64,000 nucleotides of DNA, from contig CALYLW010001029.1 in the NCBI GenBank assembly GCA_944989445.1, positions 637,286-701,285 on the forward strand. The letters are read 5' to 3'. The position numbers and the translations under genes were made by a program. This document shows positions 11,802-23,088 of the stretch, in pieces. The DNA comes from Ampullaceana balthica (lineage: Eukaryota > Mollusca > Gastropoda > Lymnaeidae). A model generated the notes under the pieces. It saw only the letters and a list, made by a program, of their open reading frames with translations. It did not search any database and was not told where the DNA came from. The stretch's first letter is position 1. Each line of letters begins with the position of its first letter.

Positions 11802-12320
11802 GTAATAAATGACATGAAATAATTTCACATGATATGGCATCAGAAAACCTAAAGGCTAAAGGATATGAAATATTTGCACATGGCATGAATTACTAACCAA
11901 TGACATGAATTAGTAAAAGATGACTTGAAATCCTAACAAATAAATGTAATATTTACTTATGACATGACTTTATTACACCACAAGTATAACTATCAACACA
12001 TTGTTGTGGGTAAGCCTCGGCGAGGTGACTAAACCCATATTCATATCTAGGTCACTGTACATACGGATATCCGTGTTGCTTGCGATTGGTCGCTATCTTA
12101 AGCGAAGTTAAAGGGGGAATGAGATTGTTTAAAATAGGTGGCTTCATGTAATGATCCGATTTTAAATATCTTTTTTTTAAATGAAATTTAAAAAACCAAA
12201 CCTTGTGCCTAAAGAATATCTGCTGTTATACTAACTATAGAAATATCCATAGGTGAACGCTGTCCGAAATAGACAGATTTTCTGATTTCTTGTGAAAGTG
12301 GTAACAAAGTGAGTCAGTGG
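11802..12320. repeat. Degenerate repeat tract, right part, then spacer
   Basis: Up to about 11960 the tract continues the 'gacatgaaat/actaac' texture seen before 7686. From there to 12312 no gene or repeat was recognised. Confidence 0.4.
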
Positions 12321-12394
12321 CAGGGTTGCCAGATTCTAATTTGGTTAAAAAGCCAAAATGTTGGCAAAAAAAGGCCAAACTTATATTATATGAA

Positions 12395-12805
12395 AAATGT
12401 CTTCAAAAATGACGTCACGCACCTAGGGAGTGGGAGAGGGTCACATATTTGTGACGTATGACGAGGGGGAGGGGGCTTTTAAGAACTGTGACATCACATC
12501 AAATCGTGCAACTCTAGATAAAAGCTCAACTTAAATATTTTATTGCTTAGAATTTATTTAATGACGTTTTAAATAACTTCACGCGTATTAAAATATTACA
12601 TTAAATGCTTACTTTAATGACAATAAAGTGATTCAAAACATGCTCATTTTTAAATAGTAAATACCACTTTTAATGGGGGGAGGGGGGCATTGTGACGTCA
12701 TATTGAAAAGGGTCTAGCTCTTGATTACGTGTGACGAAAGGGGGGGGGGTGAAAATACAGGGGAAAATCTGCCAAAATTGCGTGACGTCATTTATGGACG
12801 GCTCA
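12395..12805. mobile_element. Decayed GC-tract foldback element
   Basis: The left part has 'gacgtcacgcacc' and G-rich tracts. The right part has 'gcgtgacgtcatttatgg' followed by 'acggctcat'. These match the ends of the better-preserved copies at 18262-18550 and 21283-21635. Confidence 0.5.
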
Positions 12806-13307
12806 TAACGGCTGAAAATTAGATAACTATTGAAAATGAAGGTAGAACCAGGAGAAAATGGTTAATAAATGTGTAAATGCCAATGTTCGTATGTTGTGTT
12901 GTACTCACACAAAAAATAATAAACTAAGATACTAACATAAACTTTAAAAAAAGCTTCAGGTCATCCTTTTCCTCTAGACTGCTATTTGCAGTATTATAAA
13001 CTTTTTTCAGAAGTCAAGTCATCAACCATTCTTGGTCCTTAGTGCATTTATTTGTAAACAAAAGCTCAGCCCTGACTCTAACAATAGTGCCTAAAAGTGT
13101 GAGCTGCATTCTATATATTGCCTTGTCTTAATAGCATCTTCGTTAAACTTTCAAGAATGTCTAACATACACTTAAGCTATTCAAAAATAGAAAATAATTA
13201 ATAACGTTATTGACTTATTGGCAATTTTTTTTAAATTAAAAAAAAATTGTGACAAAGATTATTTTTATATATAGTTTATATATTTTAATTTTTTTTAAAG
13301 AAAAAAG

Positions 13308-13876
13308 TAGGGCTGCGGGAAATTAACGATTAATTTCTCGATTAATCGTTAAAATTTTTTATCGAATAAAATTATTTTAATCGATAAAAATTCGATTAAA
13401 ATTAAAGAAAATATTAACAATATTTTAAAAAATTTTTATTAATAAATAATTAATAATTAATAATAATGTGTATATTTTTTACGTACAAACTTCTCCCGCG
13501 TAATATAATATTTGATTTTATTACTTTATGTGGACTGGCAGACGTCAACTAAAAAATGGCTGACAGCATCAGCGCAGTTAAATTTAAACATATAACTAGA
13601 AAGGTGAGCAAAAATTTTGTTTTTAAGCTAACTGCGGATGGCAAAGTCAAAGATGGTGAAAAAGTTTACTGTGTTCACTGCCATAAAAAATTCTCTTTTA
13701 AAGGATCAAATACATCGCCGACGTAATATATTCTTAATTTTCATTGTCCGTGAGAAATGTTCAGTTTAATGACGTCATAAATTTCCATTTTTGGCTTTAA
13801 TCGAAATTATCGATTAATTAATCGATAATTTTTCAAAAGTTAACGATTAAATTTAAATTAATCGATAACAGCAATA
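13308..13876 (+). mobile_element. Non-autonomous BED-type hAT-like element, nested
   Basis: The terminal regions are palindromic runs of 'aacgattaat' and 'attaatcg'. The ends are 'tagggctg' and 'cagcaata'. The flanks gaaaaaag and gaaaaagc match at 6 of 8 positions. It contains a BED-finger relic at 13556-13726. A related element lies at 25659-26453. Confidence 0.6.
13556..13726 (+). pseudogene. BED zinc-finger exon relic
   Basis: Starting at ATG 13556, translation gives 'MADSISAVKFKH', 'FKLTADGKVKDGEKVYCVHC' and 'HKKFSFKGSNTSPT', then a stop. The C-x2-C half of a BED finger is present and the His half is lost after the stop. It is a remnant of a hAT transposase first exon. Confidence 0.6.
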
Positions 13877-14077
13877 GAAAAAGCCAAAAAGGGCCAAAGG
13901 CCCCCAACAATTTTTGAGGCCAAACAATCTTTAAAAAGGCCACATTTTTAGAATTTGGCCTAAAAAAAGACAATCTGGCAACCCTGGTCAGTGCCTTGAA
14001 AAAATGAGGTCACAGCACGCCGTGTAACGCTAAACGTGAACACACGCAAATTGGCCGCCTTAAGGCTTGAGTGACGA

Positions 14078-14366
14078 CAGGGGCGTAGCTTGAATAACTT
14101 TGTTGCCGGGGTTAAACAATAAAATTGGCGTCGCCCCCGTTTTTAATCCTTGTTTGTTTATTATTTCCTTAGATCTCAATATATGTTTCAATCTATTAAC
14201 GAAATCTTTCTTGAAACTGAAGTCTTGCCTTGAACAAATGACACACAACAAACATAAGTGAAAGTGCCTATCATATTTTATCTGTTTTCTTTCTTTATCG
14301 TTTCCAGTTACATGAGATTAAGTAAGATTATGCGTGTTTTTGTTTAGACAGTGTCACTAAGCATAC
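14078..14366. other. Solo hAT-like end, otherwise nothing seen
   Basis: 'caggggcgtagcttgaa' at 14078 resembles the ends of the hAT elements at 3978 and 19844. I found no matching right end, so this is a fragment. Confidence 0.35.
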
Positions 14367-14382
14367 TATTATACACAATAAT

Positions 14383-14910
14383 GAATAATAATTGGTGAGA
14401 CCTGCACTAGAATATGCATCTTCTGTATGGGACCCATCCACCAAAGAAAACATTGATAAACTAGAACAAATTCAAAAAAGAGCTGCCAGATTCATTACTG
14501 GAGAATATTCGAAACTGACAAGAGTAACACCATTAGTTAAATCATTAAACCTTGAAACACTAGAGGATAGAAGAACCAAGAGCAAAGTAGTAATCATACA
14601 TAAAGCAATTAATTCTAATTTAGAAATACAACACAAAGATAACTTAATACAACCCTCAGATAGACATAAGGATAAAAACACCTTTCTTATTCCGTATGCA
14701 AGAACAAACACATACAAGTTTTCCTTCTTCCCGTCCGGAATTCGGGCGTGGAATGGGTTGCCTGAAGAATCCAGGAAAACCAACACTTTATCAACATTTA
14801 AATCTCTAATAAAAATGCAGGACTAAACACAAACCATAGATAAGCGTAGGACGCAATAATCTTCTGTATAGAAGGAGCGTCTGTAAACAGATAAGATAAG
14901 ATAAGAATAA
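14383..14910 (+). mobile_element. 5'-truncated Jockey/CR1-like LINE with 16-bp TSD
   Basis: A 144-residue C-terminal piece of a reverse transcriptase protein is intact ('ALEYASSVWDPSTKENIDKL', 'IQKRAARFITGEYSKL', ending 'STFKSLIKMQD'). A short 3' UTR follows and the tail is a 'gataa' repeat. A perfect 16-bp duplication, tattatacacaataat, flanks it at 14367-14382 and 14911-14926. Severe 5' truncation plus a microsatellite tail is typical of CR1/L2-type insertion. Confidence 0.88.
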
Positions 14911-14926
14911 TATTATACACAATAAT

Positions 14927-15388
14927 AATCGTAAAGTCATGACTAGTTATATTAGCCTAACATCCCCTCATACCTAAGCCAAATGTTTGTTAAACTCTGA
15001 AACTCAACAATAATTTAGCTCATGCGTCCAAGTCATAAATGATGTTTTGTTCAAATTTCTACACACTTGACTTGAATACTGTCTGTTACTTTGTTAAACT
15101 TCTTTCAACCAATTATCAAATTTATTGATGCAGTTCCTCTCAAATTCTTTCGGCACATTATCAATAAAAAAATATGTTACGCCAATGCCTTAGAGAAAAA
15201 ACACACCCATATAAGTTATTTAAAATAATTTAAATAATCAAAGATTTTGTTCTGTTATAGTTTGATTATTAGTGAGTCCGGACTAATGGGCGTGTCACTT
15301 GAAAGCAACATGTCAATAGCTAGGAGAGATAAGCCATTATTTGTATTGAGTGGTTGAAACTTAGTTATCTTTCTTGGCAGGTACCTCA
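14927..15388. other. Spacer between two LINE copies
   Basis: No gene or repeat was recognised in this AT-rich stretch. Confidence 0.5.
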
Positions 15389-16497
15389 TCTTATCTGTTT
15401 ACAGACGCTCCTTCTATACAGAAGATTATTGCGTCCTACGCTTATCTATGGTTTGTGTTTAGTCCTGCATTTTTATTAGAGATTTAAATGTTGATAAAGT
15501 GTTGGTTTTCCTGGATTCTTCAGGCAACCCATTCCACGCCCGAATTCCGGACGGGAAGAAGGAAAACTTGTATGTGTTTGTTCTTGCATACGGAATAAGA
15601 AAGGTGTTTTTATCCTTATGTCTATCTGAGGGTTGTATTAAGTTATCTTTGTGTTGTATTTCTAAATTAGAATTAATTGCTTTATGTATGATTACTACTT
15701 TGCTCTTGGTTCTTCTATCCTCTAGTGTTTCAAGGTTTAATGATTTAACTAATGGTGTTACTCTTGTCAGTTTCGAATATTCTCCAGTAATGAATCTGGC
15801 AGCTCTTTTTTGAATTTGTTCTAGTTTATCAATGTTTTCTTTGGTGGATGGGTCCCATACAGAAGATGCATATTCTAGTACAGGTCTCACCAAAGTGAGG
15901 TAGCATTTTAGTTTTATATCTCTATTACATTTGTTAAAGTTCCTTTTTATAAAGCCTAAGGTTTTGTTTGATTTTTTAATAACTTCATTGACATGGGGAT
16001 TCCATGATAGTTTCTCATTTATTAAGACTCCTAAGTATTTTGCATCTTTAGTTTGGGTCAGTTCTTTTCCATGAATGTAATATTTTGAATTTATTTGTTT
16101 CTTTTTCTTTGTTACTCTTAACAGTTGACACTTTTCTGGGTGGAAAGACATACTCCAGTTAGTTTCCCATTTTATCAATTCATCTAAGTCTTTTTGTAAA
16201 ATTTTGCTATCTTGTTCTGATTTAATTGTTCTATAGATTATACAATCATCAGCAAATAACCTAACTTTTGTACCTGTTGAGATGTTGTTGGGTAAATCAT
16301 TTATATAAATTAAAAAGAGTAAGGGACCTAGCACAGTTCCTTGTGGAACTCCTGAGTTAACCTTTATTGGTGCAGATTTAGATCCATTAATTATTACAGT
16401 TTGCTCCCTGCCCAAAAGGAAGTCTTGGATCCAGTGATGTAAGGAACCTGAGATTCCAAAGTAGTTAAGTTTTTTAAGTAAACTAAGGTGGTGTTTT
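15389..16497 (-). mobile_element. Longer 5'-truncated copy of the same LINE
   Basis: The frame 15459-16415 encodes 318 residues of reverse transcriptase: 'SGVPQGTVLGPLLFLIYIND', the polymerase motif 'LFADDCIIY', 'WSMSFHPEKCQLL', 'KDAKYLGVLI', then the same C-terminal 140 residues as the plus-strand copy. The frame continues upstream without an ATG ('LNYFGISGSLHHWIQDFLLG') until it is cut near 16497. The 3' UTR and 'cttatctgtttacag' tail lie at 15389-15460. Endonuclease and N-terminal polymerase parts are missing, so it is not autonomous. Confidence 0.88.
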
Positions 16498-16510
16498 TAT
16501 CAAGCTGGAT

Positions 16511-16755
16511 TAGAATAAGGTCGTAGCAGCAGAACACTGAATTGATGATTAGATGAGATCAGCAATGTGATGAGATTAAGGTCGTAGCAGTAGTACACTG
16601 AATTGATGATTAGATGAGATCAGCAATGTGATGAGATTAAGGTCGTAGCAGTAGTACACTGAATTGATGATTAGATGAGATCAGCAATGTGATGAGAATA
16701 AGGTAGTAGCAGCAGTACACTGAATTGATGATTAGATGACATCAGCAATGTGCAG
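16511..16755. repeat. 61-bp minisatellite, about 4 copies
   Basis: Units contain 'aggtcgtagcagtagtacac' and 'gatgagatcagcaatgtgat' and repeat every 61 bp with few differences. Confidence 0.85.
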
Positions 16756-16849
16756 CAAGATTGAAAAGAAACCAGTTAACCAGTCTCTCAATATTTGCCA
16801 ATTAATTAATACTGAAAAAATTAAAGTATTGGCAAAAGTGCAAAAATCC

Positions 16850-16966
16850 CAACAGTTACCTAATGGCTAATGGTAAAAGTACAAATATCTCACCTGTTAC
16901 TTATGGTAAAAGTACAAATATCTCACCTGTTACTTATGGTAAGAGTACAAATATCTCACCTGTTAC
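16850..16966. repeat. 34-bp minisatellite, left part
   Basis: About three to four units with 'taaaagtacaaatatctcac' precede the hAT insertion at 16967. The array resumes at 19254. Confidence 0.85.
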
Positions 16967-17207
16967 CATGGGCGCCCGCAGAAAATTTTCTAGGGGGGGG
17001 GCAAAAATTTTTCGAGTGATTTTTTCCCAATAATTCTTAGCGCTATACGCAGATTTTTGGCCGGCAGATCAGTACTACTTGTCGTTTATTAATATTGTGC
17101 TAAAATATACACGTACACCTTTTACTTATGTGGAAGTGCCAGGATCATATAACCCCGACAATTAAAAGCTTCTGATATAAGATATTTTTAAACTCTTAAA
17201 TTCTCAT

Positions 17208-17275
17208 GCTTCTGTGGTCCAACGGTTGTGCGCAGGATTTTTGAACTCAAAGAAACAGGTAGTGGATCGAATTTC
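17208..17275 (+). other. Possible tRNA-like (SINE head) sequence
   Basis: 'tggtccaacggttgtgcg' resembles a tRNA A box, and 'gtggatcgaatttcg' about 40 bases later resembles a B box. It lies inside the hAT, so a tRNA-derived SINE relic is more likely than a tRNA gene. Confidence 0.25.
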
Positions 17276-17484
17276 GTTTGAAGACTTAGTTTTTTTCTTC
17301 TTTTTTTTTCATTTTAAAGTTATTTTAATTTTATTATTTTTCTTTCTTTCTATTTTCTTTCTTTGCAATTTCTTTTGTAACTACTTTCTATTATCTATCA
17401 TTTATAATCATGAGTTATTGTAAGTACAGCATTTCTGGAAGTGTTGACAGTGAGGGGATGAATCCGCGTGCTTGAGGGGTCAAG

Positions 17485-18128
17485 CAGGGGCGAATTAAGA
17501 CTGCACGGGGCCCCTGGCTGCAATTCAAAATGGAGCCCTATCGAGCCAGCGTCCCTTTAAATAAAATGATTGCTAGCAGCTAACATAAGACTGTAACTTG
17601 TAACTATTCAGCCAAAAAGATTATTCATGAAAAAACCGAACACGAAGAAGTTTGCCGGTATCCTAAAAGTGAGTGTAAAAAGACAAAAACAATATTTTAT
17701 AAAAAATATTTTTTTAAAAATTAATAAAAAAAAATTTTTTTTTAAATATTATAACAACAAAAAAGATAAAAAGAAAGAAAAGAATCCACCGTTGGGGATC
17801 GATCCTCAGATCGCTTGCAACGCAAGCCTAAGCGACGAGGAGAGCTTGACGGAAATTGTAAATTAAAAAAAAAGAATATTCCTTAATATTTTCTCTTATT
17901 GAGCTATCAAATCAGGTTTCTCGATTACTAAGAGTATTGGGTCGAAAAGAGATCAGATTAATAATAGATAAGATTTTTATTAATTTATTTAATTTATGAT
18001 ATTTTTTCAGGGATTCATGCAAACATCTGTTCACCTTTATTATAAAATATACTAAATTTGGGGGCCCCTAAATCATCGGGGGCCCCTGGCCTTAGCCCGT
18101 TCAGCCCCCTCCCCTAAATCTGCCATAG
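17485..18128. mobile_element. hAT MITE, nested, 'caggggcg-attaag' family
   Basis: The left end is 'caggggcgaattaagact' and the right end is 'ctaaatctgccatag'. The flanks gggtcaag (17477-17484) and ggctcaag (18129-18136) match at 7 of 8 positions. A 71-bp relative with clearer ends lies at 21962-22032. The interior (17630-17900) is A/T-rich and holds a tRNA-like stretch in reverse near 17790-17855 ('gcttgcaacgcaagc', 'ggggatcgatcctc'). Confidence 0.7.
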
Positions 18129-18261
18129 GGCTCAAGTGATCACGCTGTGAACCGAAACTATACAAGGATGGGCCACTGTTGTGGGGTAGCTAGAAACCAG
18201 GCATTGTATAGACCAACATTTCAGAACGAGTCTTTTAAAGTATATGAGATTGAGCATATAT

Positions 18262-18550
18262 GGGGCCGTCCATAAAGTACGTCACGCTATTTTTGAACAT
18301 TTTTAACTCCCCCCCCCTCCCCCTTGTCACAAACTGTCACAAATCTCGCACCCGCCCCCCCCCCTAAAGTACGCCACACTTTCGAACACAAATTTGGTTT
18401 TTTTATTTACAAAATAATTAAAATTTAATATAAAACACCGTGACGTCACACATGGCTGGACCCCCCCTCCCTCCTGTCACAAATTGTCAAAATTTCTTAC
18501 ACCCCCTCCCCCCCCCCTTCTGGAGCGTGACGTACTTTATGGACGGCCCC
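18262..18550. mobile_element. Foldback MITE with GC tracts, Harbinger-like
   Basis: 'ggggccgtccataaagtacg' at the left is mirrored by 'gtactttatggacggcccc' at the right. The interior holds C-rich runs and 'gtcacaaactgtcac' repeats. The flanks share 'tat', a possible 3-bp target duplication, which together with the GC-starting ends would fit PIF/Harbinger; that class call is inference. A second copy is at 21283-21635. Confidence 0.7.
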
Positions 18551-18971
18551 TATACAGTTAATACAGTTTATTTATGATCTTTACTAACGCCGTTGCAAAC
18601 AACTCCGTCCGTTATTGGTCACGTCCTATAACCAACTCCCTCAGTTTGGAGGCCACGCCTTTGTCCAGTCCCCGGTCTACATTACGTCAGTATTTAATGT
18701 CAATCATGATGATTGAATCATCTTGTACCACCACCCCCCAGATTATGTCGGGGGTTGGGTGGGGTACCATGACCCGCTCTGGTCTCTTTGATGTTAGCCC
18801 CTGGTCTGGTTTTGTACAATCGCAATCATTTCCCCTGGTCAGTGCTTCACACTGCTGACCTTTAGATAACAGAGTCTACATTCAGCACCTCTGAGCATCT
18901 GTACGCGGTTTGGTCTATTCAGAATTCATCTTATCCAAGCTACCACAAGGGGCATTTCACACATCTTGGTC

Positions 18972-19055
18972 AGTCCTGACCAGACTACCACTACCAGTCC
19001 TGACCAGACTACCACTACCAGTATTGACCAGACTACCACTACCAGTCCTGGCCAG
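18972..19055. repeat. 24-bp tandem repeat, 3-4 copies
   Basis: Units of 'gaccagactaccactaccag' repeat inside the hAT at 16967-19253. Confidence 0.75.
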
Positions 19056-19253
19056 AAAGAGGAATCTTTGATCTAAAGACCCTTTAACCGCCCTAATTCT
19101 CTACAATATTGAAAATATAAAAATAATTACCCAGTAAAACGAGATCAGCACCAGCTTAGTTACTTTCTCTTTATTTTCTCATAACAATTTTTTAATCCAT
19201 AAATCCAGGGGGGGGCAAGCGCCCCCCCTTGCCCCCTCCTGCGGGCGCCCATG

Positions 19254-19812
19254 CCTGTTACCTAATGGTAAAAGTACAAATATCTCACCTGTTACCTAAT
19301 GGTAAAAGTACAAATATCTCACCTGTTACCTAATGGTAAAAGTACAAATATCTCACCTGTTACCTAATGGTAAAAGTACAAATATCTCACCTGTTACCTA
19401 ATGGTAAAAGTACAAATATCTCACCTGTTACCTAATGGTAAAAGTACAAATATCTCACCTGTTACCTAATGGTAAAAGTACAAATATCTCACCTGTTACC
19501 TAATGGTAAAAGTACAAATATCTCACCTGTTAACTTATGGTAAAAGTACAAATATCTCACCTGTTACCTAATGGTAAAAGTACAAATATCTCACCTGTTA
19601 CCTAATGGTAAAAGTACAAATATCTCACCTGTTACTTAATGGTAAAAGTACAAATATCTCACCTGTTACCTAATGGTAAAAGTACAAATATCTCACCTGT
19701 TACCTAATGGTAAAAGTACAAATATCTCACCTGTTACCTAATGGTAAAAGTACACATATCTCACCTGTTAACTTATGGTAAAAGTACCAAGATCTCACCT
19801 GTTACCTTATCT
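19254..19812. repeat. 34-bp minisatellite, right part, about 16 copies
   Basis: The unit has 'taaaagtacaaatatctcac' followed by 'ctgttacctaatgg'. Copies are nearly identical; a few read 'ttaacttatgg'. Confidence 0.92.
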
Positions 19813-19843
19813 AGAACTAATACCTAGCAGTGACTGGTACAAA

Positions 19844-20006
19844 CAGAGGCGTAGCAACGACTTGGCATCGGGGCAGTAGCCCAGAGCGCCGAGGCCTAAT
19901 CCTTCAATAATCAATTTATTCTGTTTAATTTAGTGTATTTTACTTATTTCTCAAGGGCGCCAAAAATGAATTAGCCAAGGGCGCGGAAAACCCAGTTACG
20001 CTTCTG
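19844..20006. mobile_element. hAT MITE with perfect 8-bp TSD
   Basis: The ends are 'cagaggcgtagcaac' and 'agttacgcttctg'. The flank ggtacaaa (19836-19843) is repeated exactly at 20007-20014. Length is 163 bp. The perfect duplication suggests recent insertion. Confidence 0.85.
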
Positions 20007-20014
20007 GGTACAAA

Positions 20015-20604
20015 CAACTCTTGTTAATTCCCTGTTGTCTTTACTACATGTGTTATCTTTTAGCATTGTAGGTTAACGTAATGTTACTTATTGTTTCTGA
20101 GAGTTATAGTTTATATCCAGGAGGCGAAAGTGCCATGAACGTTAGTGCCTAACGTGAGACTAGATTTATTAAAGCCTGTCGTATGCCAGACATGAAACTT
20201 TCTGTAGTGTAAAACATATCTTAACATGGGATATTATTTGTGAGCTCATCTTGGAAGAGAATTTAAATTAAGATTCACATATTTGTGAACTGACTAAGAA
20301 ATCTATTTATATAACATGACCCATACTCATAACTTTCAAAATAATAATTCACAAATCAACTCAAATGGTTTTGGCAATTTTTTTAAACCGAAAATTTTAA
20401 AAAGCCTAACATGGAGAAGAAAAAAAAACAACCTAGAAAAATATTTGCTCCAGGATAACAATTTGTTGACTCTCCATTAAAAAAATTCGAATGGATTTAA
20501 TAATGATTAATGTAAGTAAACGTAAAAATTCCTATAACAACTTGCACGAAATATTTTCAACATGACAATTTGAATTAAATAAGATAAAAGGTCTGCGTAT
20601 TTAA
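20015..20604. other. AT-rich spacer, no gene seen
   Basis: No coding or repeat structure was recognised. Confidence 0.45.
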
Positions 20605-20895
20605 AATTTTATTTTTATTCTTATAAAAATAAACAATTATATTCTCTTTGAAAGAAGTCGGCTTATACAGTTTCATTTTGATATGACTTTAAAAGAAATA
20701 AAAAACAAACAAACAAACCCTTAACAATGCCAATGTATTTTATTGGAAACACATTATTATAATAAAAATAAACAATTATATTCTTTTTGAAGGAAGTCGG
20801 CTAATACAGTTTCATTTTGATATGACTTTAAGATTAAAAAAACAAAAACAACAAAAAAACCATTAACAACGCTATTGTATTTTATTGGAAACATG
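20605..20895. repeat. Direct duplication, about 140 bp twice
   Basis: Both copies contain 'aaataaacaattatattct', 'gtttcattttgatatgac' and 'tgtattttattggaaaca'. They differ by substitutions and by short A/C-rich runs. Confidence 0.8.
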
Positions 20896-21282
20896 TTTTC
20901 ATTATTGTTTTTCCTTTTATATATTCATCAACAAATTAAAATTATATGCGTCGAGACATTCACAAACATGTCAATATCGATCAATCATGAGGGTGAAACT
21001 CTTTGTTGGCACTTATGAAGCGACTATTTTTAAGTCAGTATTTGAATTTTTTTCATAAAAAAGCATACAAAGTTGAGCATATGAAAAGTAATGTGAAGCA
21101 AATTTAAGTTTGCCTAAAGATTCTTATTTTTCGTAAAAAGTTATTCAAATTGAAGTGATACAGATTTATCTTTTTTTAAAAAAAAACCTATGACTTAAAA
21201 AAAACAGCATTAACCTGTTCACTTATCTCCCTTTCTGTTAAGATTCGCGTGTCACTATTTCTTGTCCATTTGATTAACCTAG
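20896..21282. other. AT-rich spacer, no gene seen
   Basis: No feature was recognised before the foldback element. Confidence 0.45.
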
Positions 21283-21635
21283 GAGCCGTCCATAAAGTAC
21301 GTCACGCTATATTTGAAAATTTTACCCCCCCCCCACCCCTGACACAAATCTCGGACCTGCATCAAAGTACGTCACACTTTCGAACAATTTTTTTATTAAC
21401 AAAATAATTAAAATTTAATATAAAACACCGATGACGTCACACATGGCGGACCCTCCCCCTGTCACACTTTCTACACTCCCCCCCTGTCACAAACTGTCAC
21501 ACTTTCTTACACCCCCTCCCCCTGTCACAAACTGTCACACTTTCATTTCTTACCCCCCTCCCCCCGTCACAAACTGTCACACTTTCTTACACCCCGTCCC
21601 CTCCTCTTGAGCGTGATGTACTTTATGGATGGCCC
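21283..21635. mobile_element. Foldback MITE, second Harbinger-like copy
   Basis: 'ggagccgtccataaagtacg' at the left mirrors 'gtactttatggatggcccc' at the right. The interior has multiple 'gtcacaaactgtcacac' repeats between C runs. Flanks are cta and tta, close to a 3-bp TTA-type duplication. Confidence 0.7.
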
Positions 21636-21961
21636 CTTAGCAGTTTATAAGACTGCTTCTCGGTTCTTGATACTCAATTTGATATTTGGTTTTATTATTG
21701 TATATTTAATTGACTACCTGATACAAATTCATAATGGAACAGTTCGATTTAAGAATTTCTTTGCCTTGCTATTTGCATTGAATTACTTTTGAATGTTTCA
21801 AGGTCTATTTTACATTTAAACGTATATTTCCTTTACTAATTTGCTTCTTAAAAACCGATCCTTTTCAATAATTGGGTGACACAATATTTATGATAATTTT
21901 TTCTAAAATTTAATTTTTTTTAGAGTTGGTGGGGGAAGGGGGGAGGATGAGTGGGGGGGGT
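21636..21961. other. AT-rich spacer, no gene seen
   Basis: No coding signature was recognised; it ends in a G-rich run next to the following MITE. Confidence 0.4.
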
Positions 21962-22032
21962 CAGGGGCGGATTAAGACTGCATGGGGCCCCTGGCTTTAG
22001 CCCGTTCAGCCCCCCCCCTTAATCCGCCATAG
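21962..22032. mobile_element. 71-bp foldback MITE
   Basis: 'caggggcggattaag' at the left mirrors 'cttaatccgccatag' at the right. It has the same ends as the element at 17485-18128. Confidence 0.7.
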
Positions 22033-22172
22033 CTAGGGGTAGAGGAGTATAGGAGATATAAGAAAAACAAATTGTTATTAAGTTCTGTACTAACATGCAA
22101 ATAGAAAAATAAAAGAATGATACACTTTTCATGTTCTCAATTCCAGTCTTGTAATCTATCGCATAAAACCAT

Positions 22173-22280
22173 TAGGGCTGTACCGGATTGACATTTTTGA
22201 AATCCGGCGGGAGCCAGATTAGTAAAAATGGCTGGATTCCGGATTGCCGGAGCCAGAGCTGAAATCCGGTACACCCCTAA
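22173..22280. mobile_element. MITE sharing ends with the hAT at 7687
   Basis: The 18-bp ends 'ttagggctgtaccggatt' and 'aatccggtacacccctaa' are inverted repeats with one mismatch. They match the ends of the transposase-bearing element at 7687-11801. The interior holds more 'ccggat' motifs. It could have been moved by that transposase family. Confidence 0.75.
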
Positions 22281-22948
22281 TAATCACATTATTTCATCAC
22301 ATATAACAACAATTATTACATCACATTCCAAATGAATTTCATTCTGTAAGGTATAGTAAAAGAAATTAGATGTAGGACTGTAAGACACAGAATTTGGTGT
22401 ATTCCGTTATTATGTTGTTCTTTCTTCTACACACCACCTAAACATCAATTCATTCAATCATTCATATTTAAATCGATACCAAACTTTAGTGTATATACAT
22501 GTGTATAAGTCGAGGAATTTGAGAAAGAAGCAAACTTCTTTTTTTTTAAAAACCCTTGACTTGTTCACGAGTATTTACGATAAGTTTTTTAAGACACATA
22601 AATCTTTCATGACTCTGGTGTTTTATTGAAAGAGTTACATGTCCTCTTTAATGTCATAGTCCAAATCTGTACAACTTTAAATATACATGTATATAATCGA
22701 GAGATTTACGAATGAACACTATACATTTCCAAAAGTAAAAAAAAATGATATGACGTCATGTGTTCGAGGTTAACACATGTTATTGAGCCTAAATTCACAT
22801 TTACATATTATGTAGAAAACTTTAGTCATGCTATTTGACAATTTAATAAACTGATGAATAAAACAAAACAAAAATCCTTATTTCTTTAATCATCAAAAAG
22901 TCATTTCAGAATAACTTTACTCTTTTCTAACCTTCCTACATCCCGCAA
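22281..22948. other. AT-rich spacer, no gene seen
   Basis: No coding or repeat structure was recognised. Confidence 0.45.
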
Positions 22949-23088
22949 CACACAGACACACACAGATAGACACAGACATACAGACACACACAGATAGACA
23001 CAGACATACAGACACACACAGATAGACACAGACATACAGAGACACACAGATAGACACAGACATACAGAGACACACAGACACACACAAT
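22949..23088. repeat. CA-rich microsatellite-like array, about 28-30 bp unit
   Basis: Repeats of 'acacagatagacacagac' and 'atacagac' run across this stretch. The cysteine-rich reading frames through its complement are artefacts of the repeat. Confidence 0.85.

Larger units (their letters stand above)
12321..13986. mobile_element. Non-autonomous hAT with nested elements
   Basis: The ends 'cagggttgccagatt' and 'aatctggcaaccctg' are perfect inverted repeats. The flanks gtcagtgg (12313-12320) and gtcagtgc (13987-13994) match at 7 of 8 positions. Both ends continue into 'aaaaagccaaaa'/'aaaggccaaa' motifs. It has no transposase of its own. It carries a decayed Harbinger-like element (about 12395-12805) and a BED-type element (13308-13876). 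Confidence 0.85.
16967..19253. mobile_element. Composite hAT inserted into the 34-bp array
   Basis: The ends 'catgggcgcccgca' and 'tgcgggcgcccatg' are perfect inverted repeats. The 8-bp flank cctgttac (16959-16966) is repeated exactly at 19254-19261, and the minisatellite phase is broken and resumed at that point. No transposase frame is seen. Two other elements are nested inside (17485-18128 and 18262-18550). The region 18571-19190 shows no recognisable coding sequence apart from a short 24-bp repeat. Confidence 0.85.

Noticed and set aside
15499..15813. 104-residue plus-strand frame, also mirrored at 14472-14786
   Set aside because: It is the antisense shadow of the LINE reverse transcriptase and appears wherever that LINE is copied.
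17785..17860. tRNA gene, minus strand
   Set aside because: It has a B-box-like 'ggatcgatcccc' and a stem 'gcttgcgttgcaagc', but no convincing acceptor stem, and it lies inside a transposon. Probably a SINE relic.
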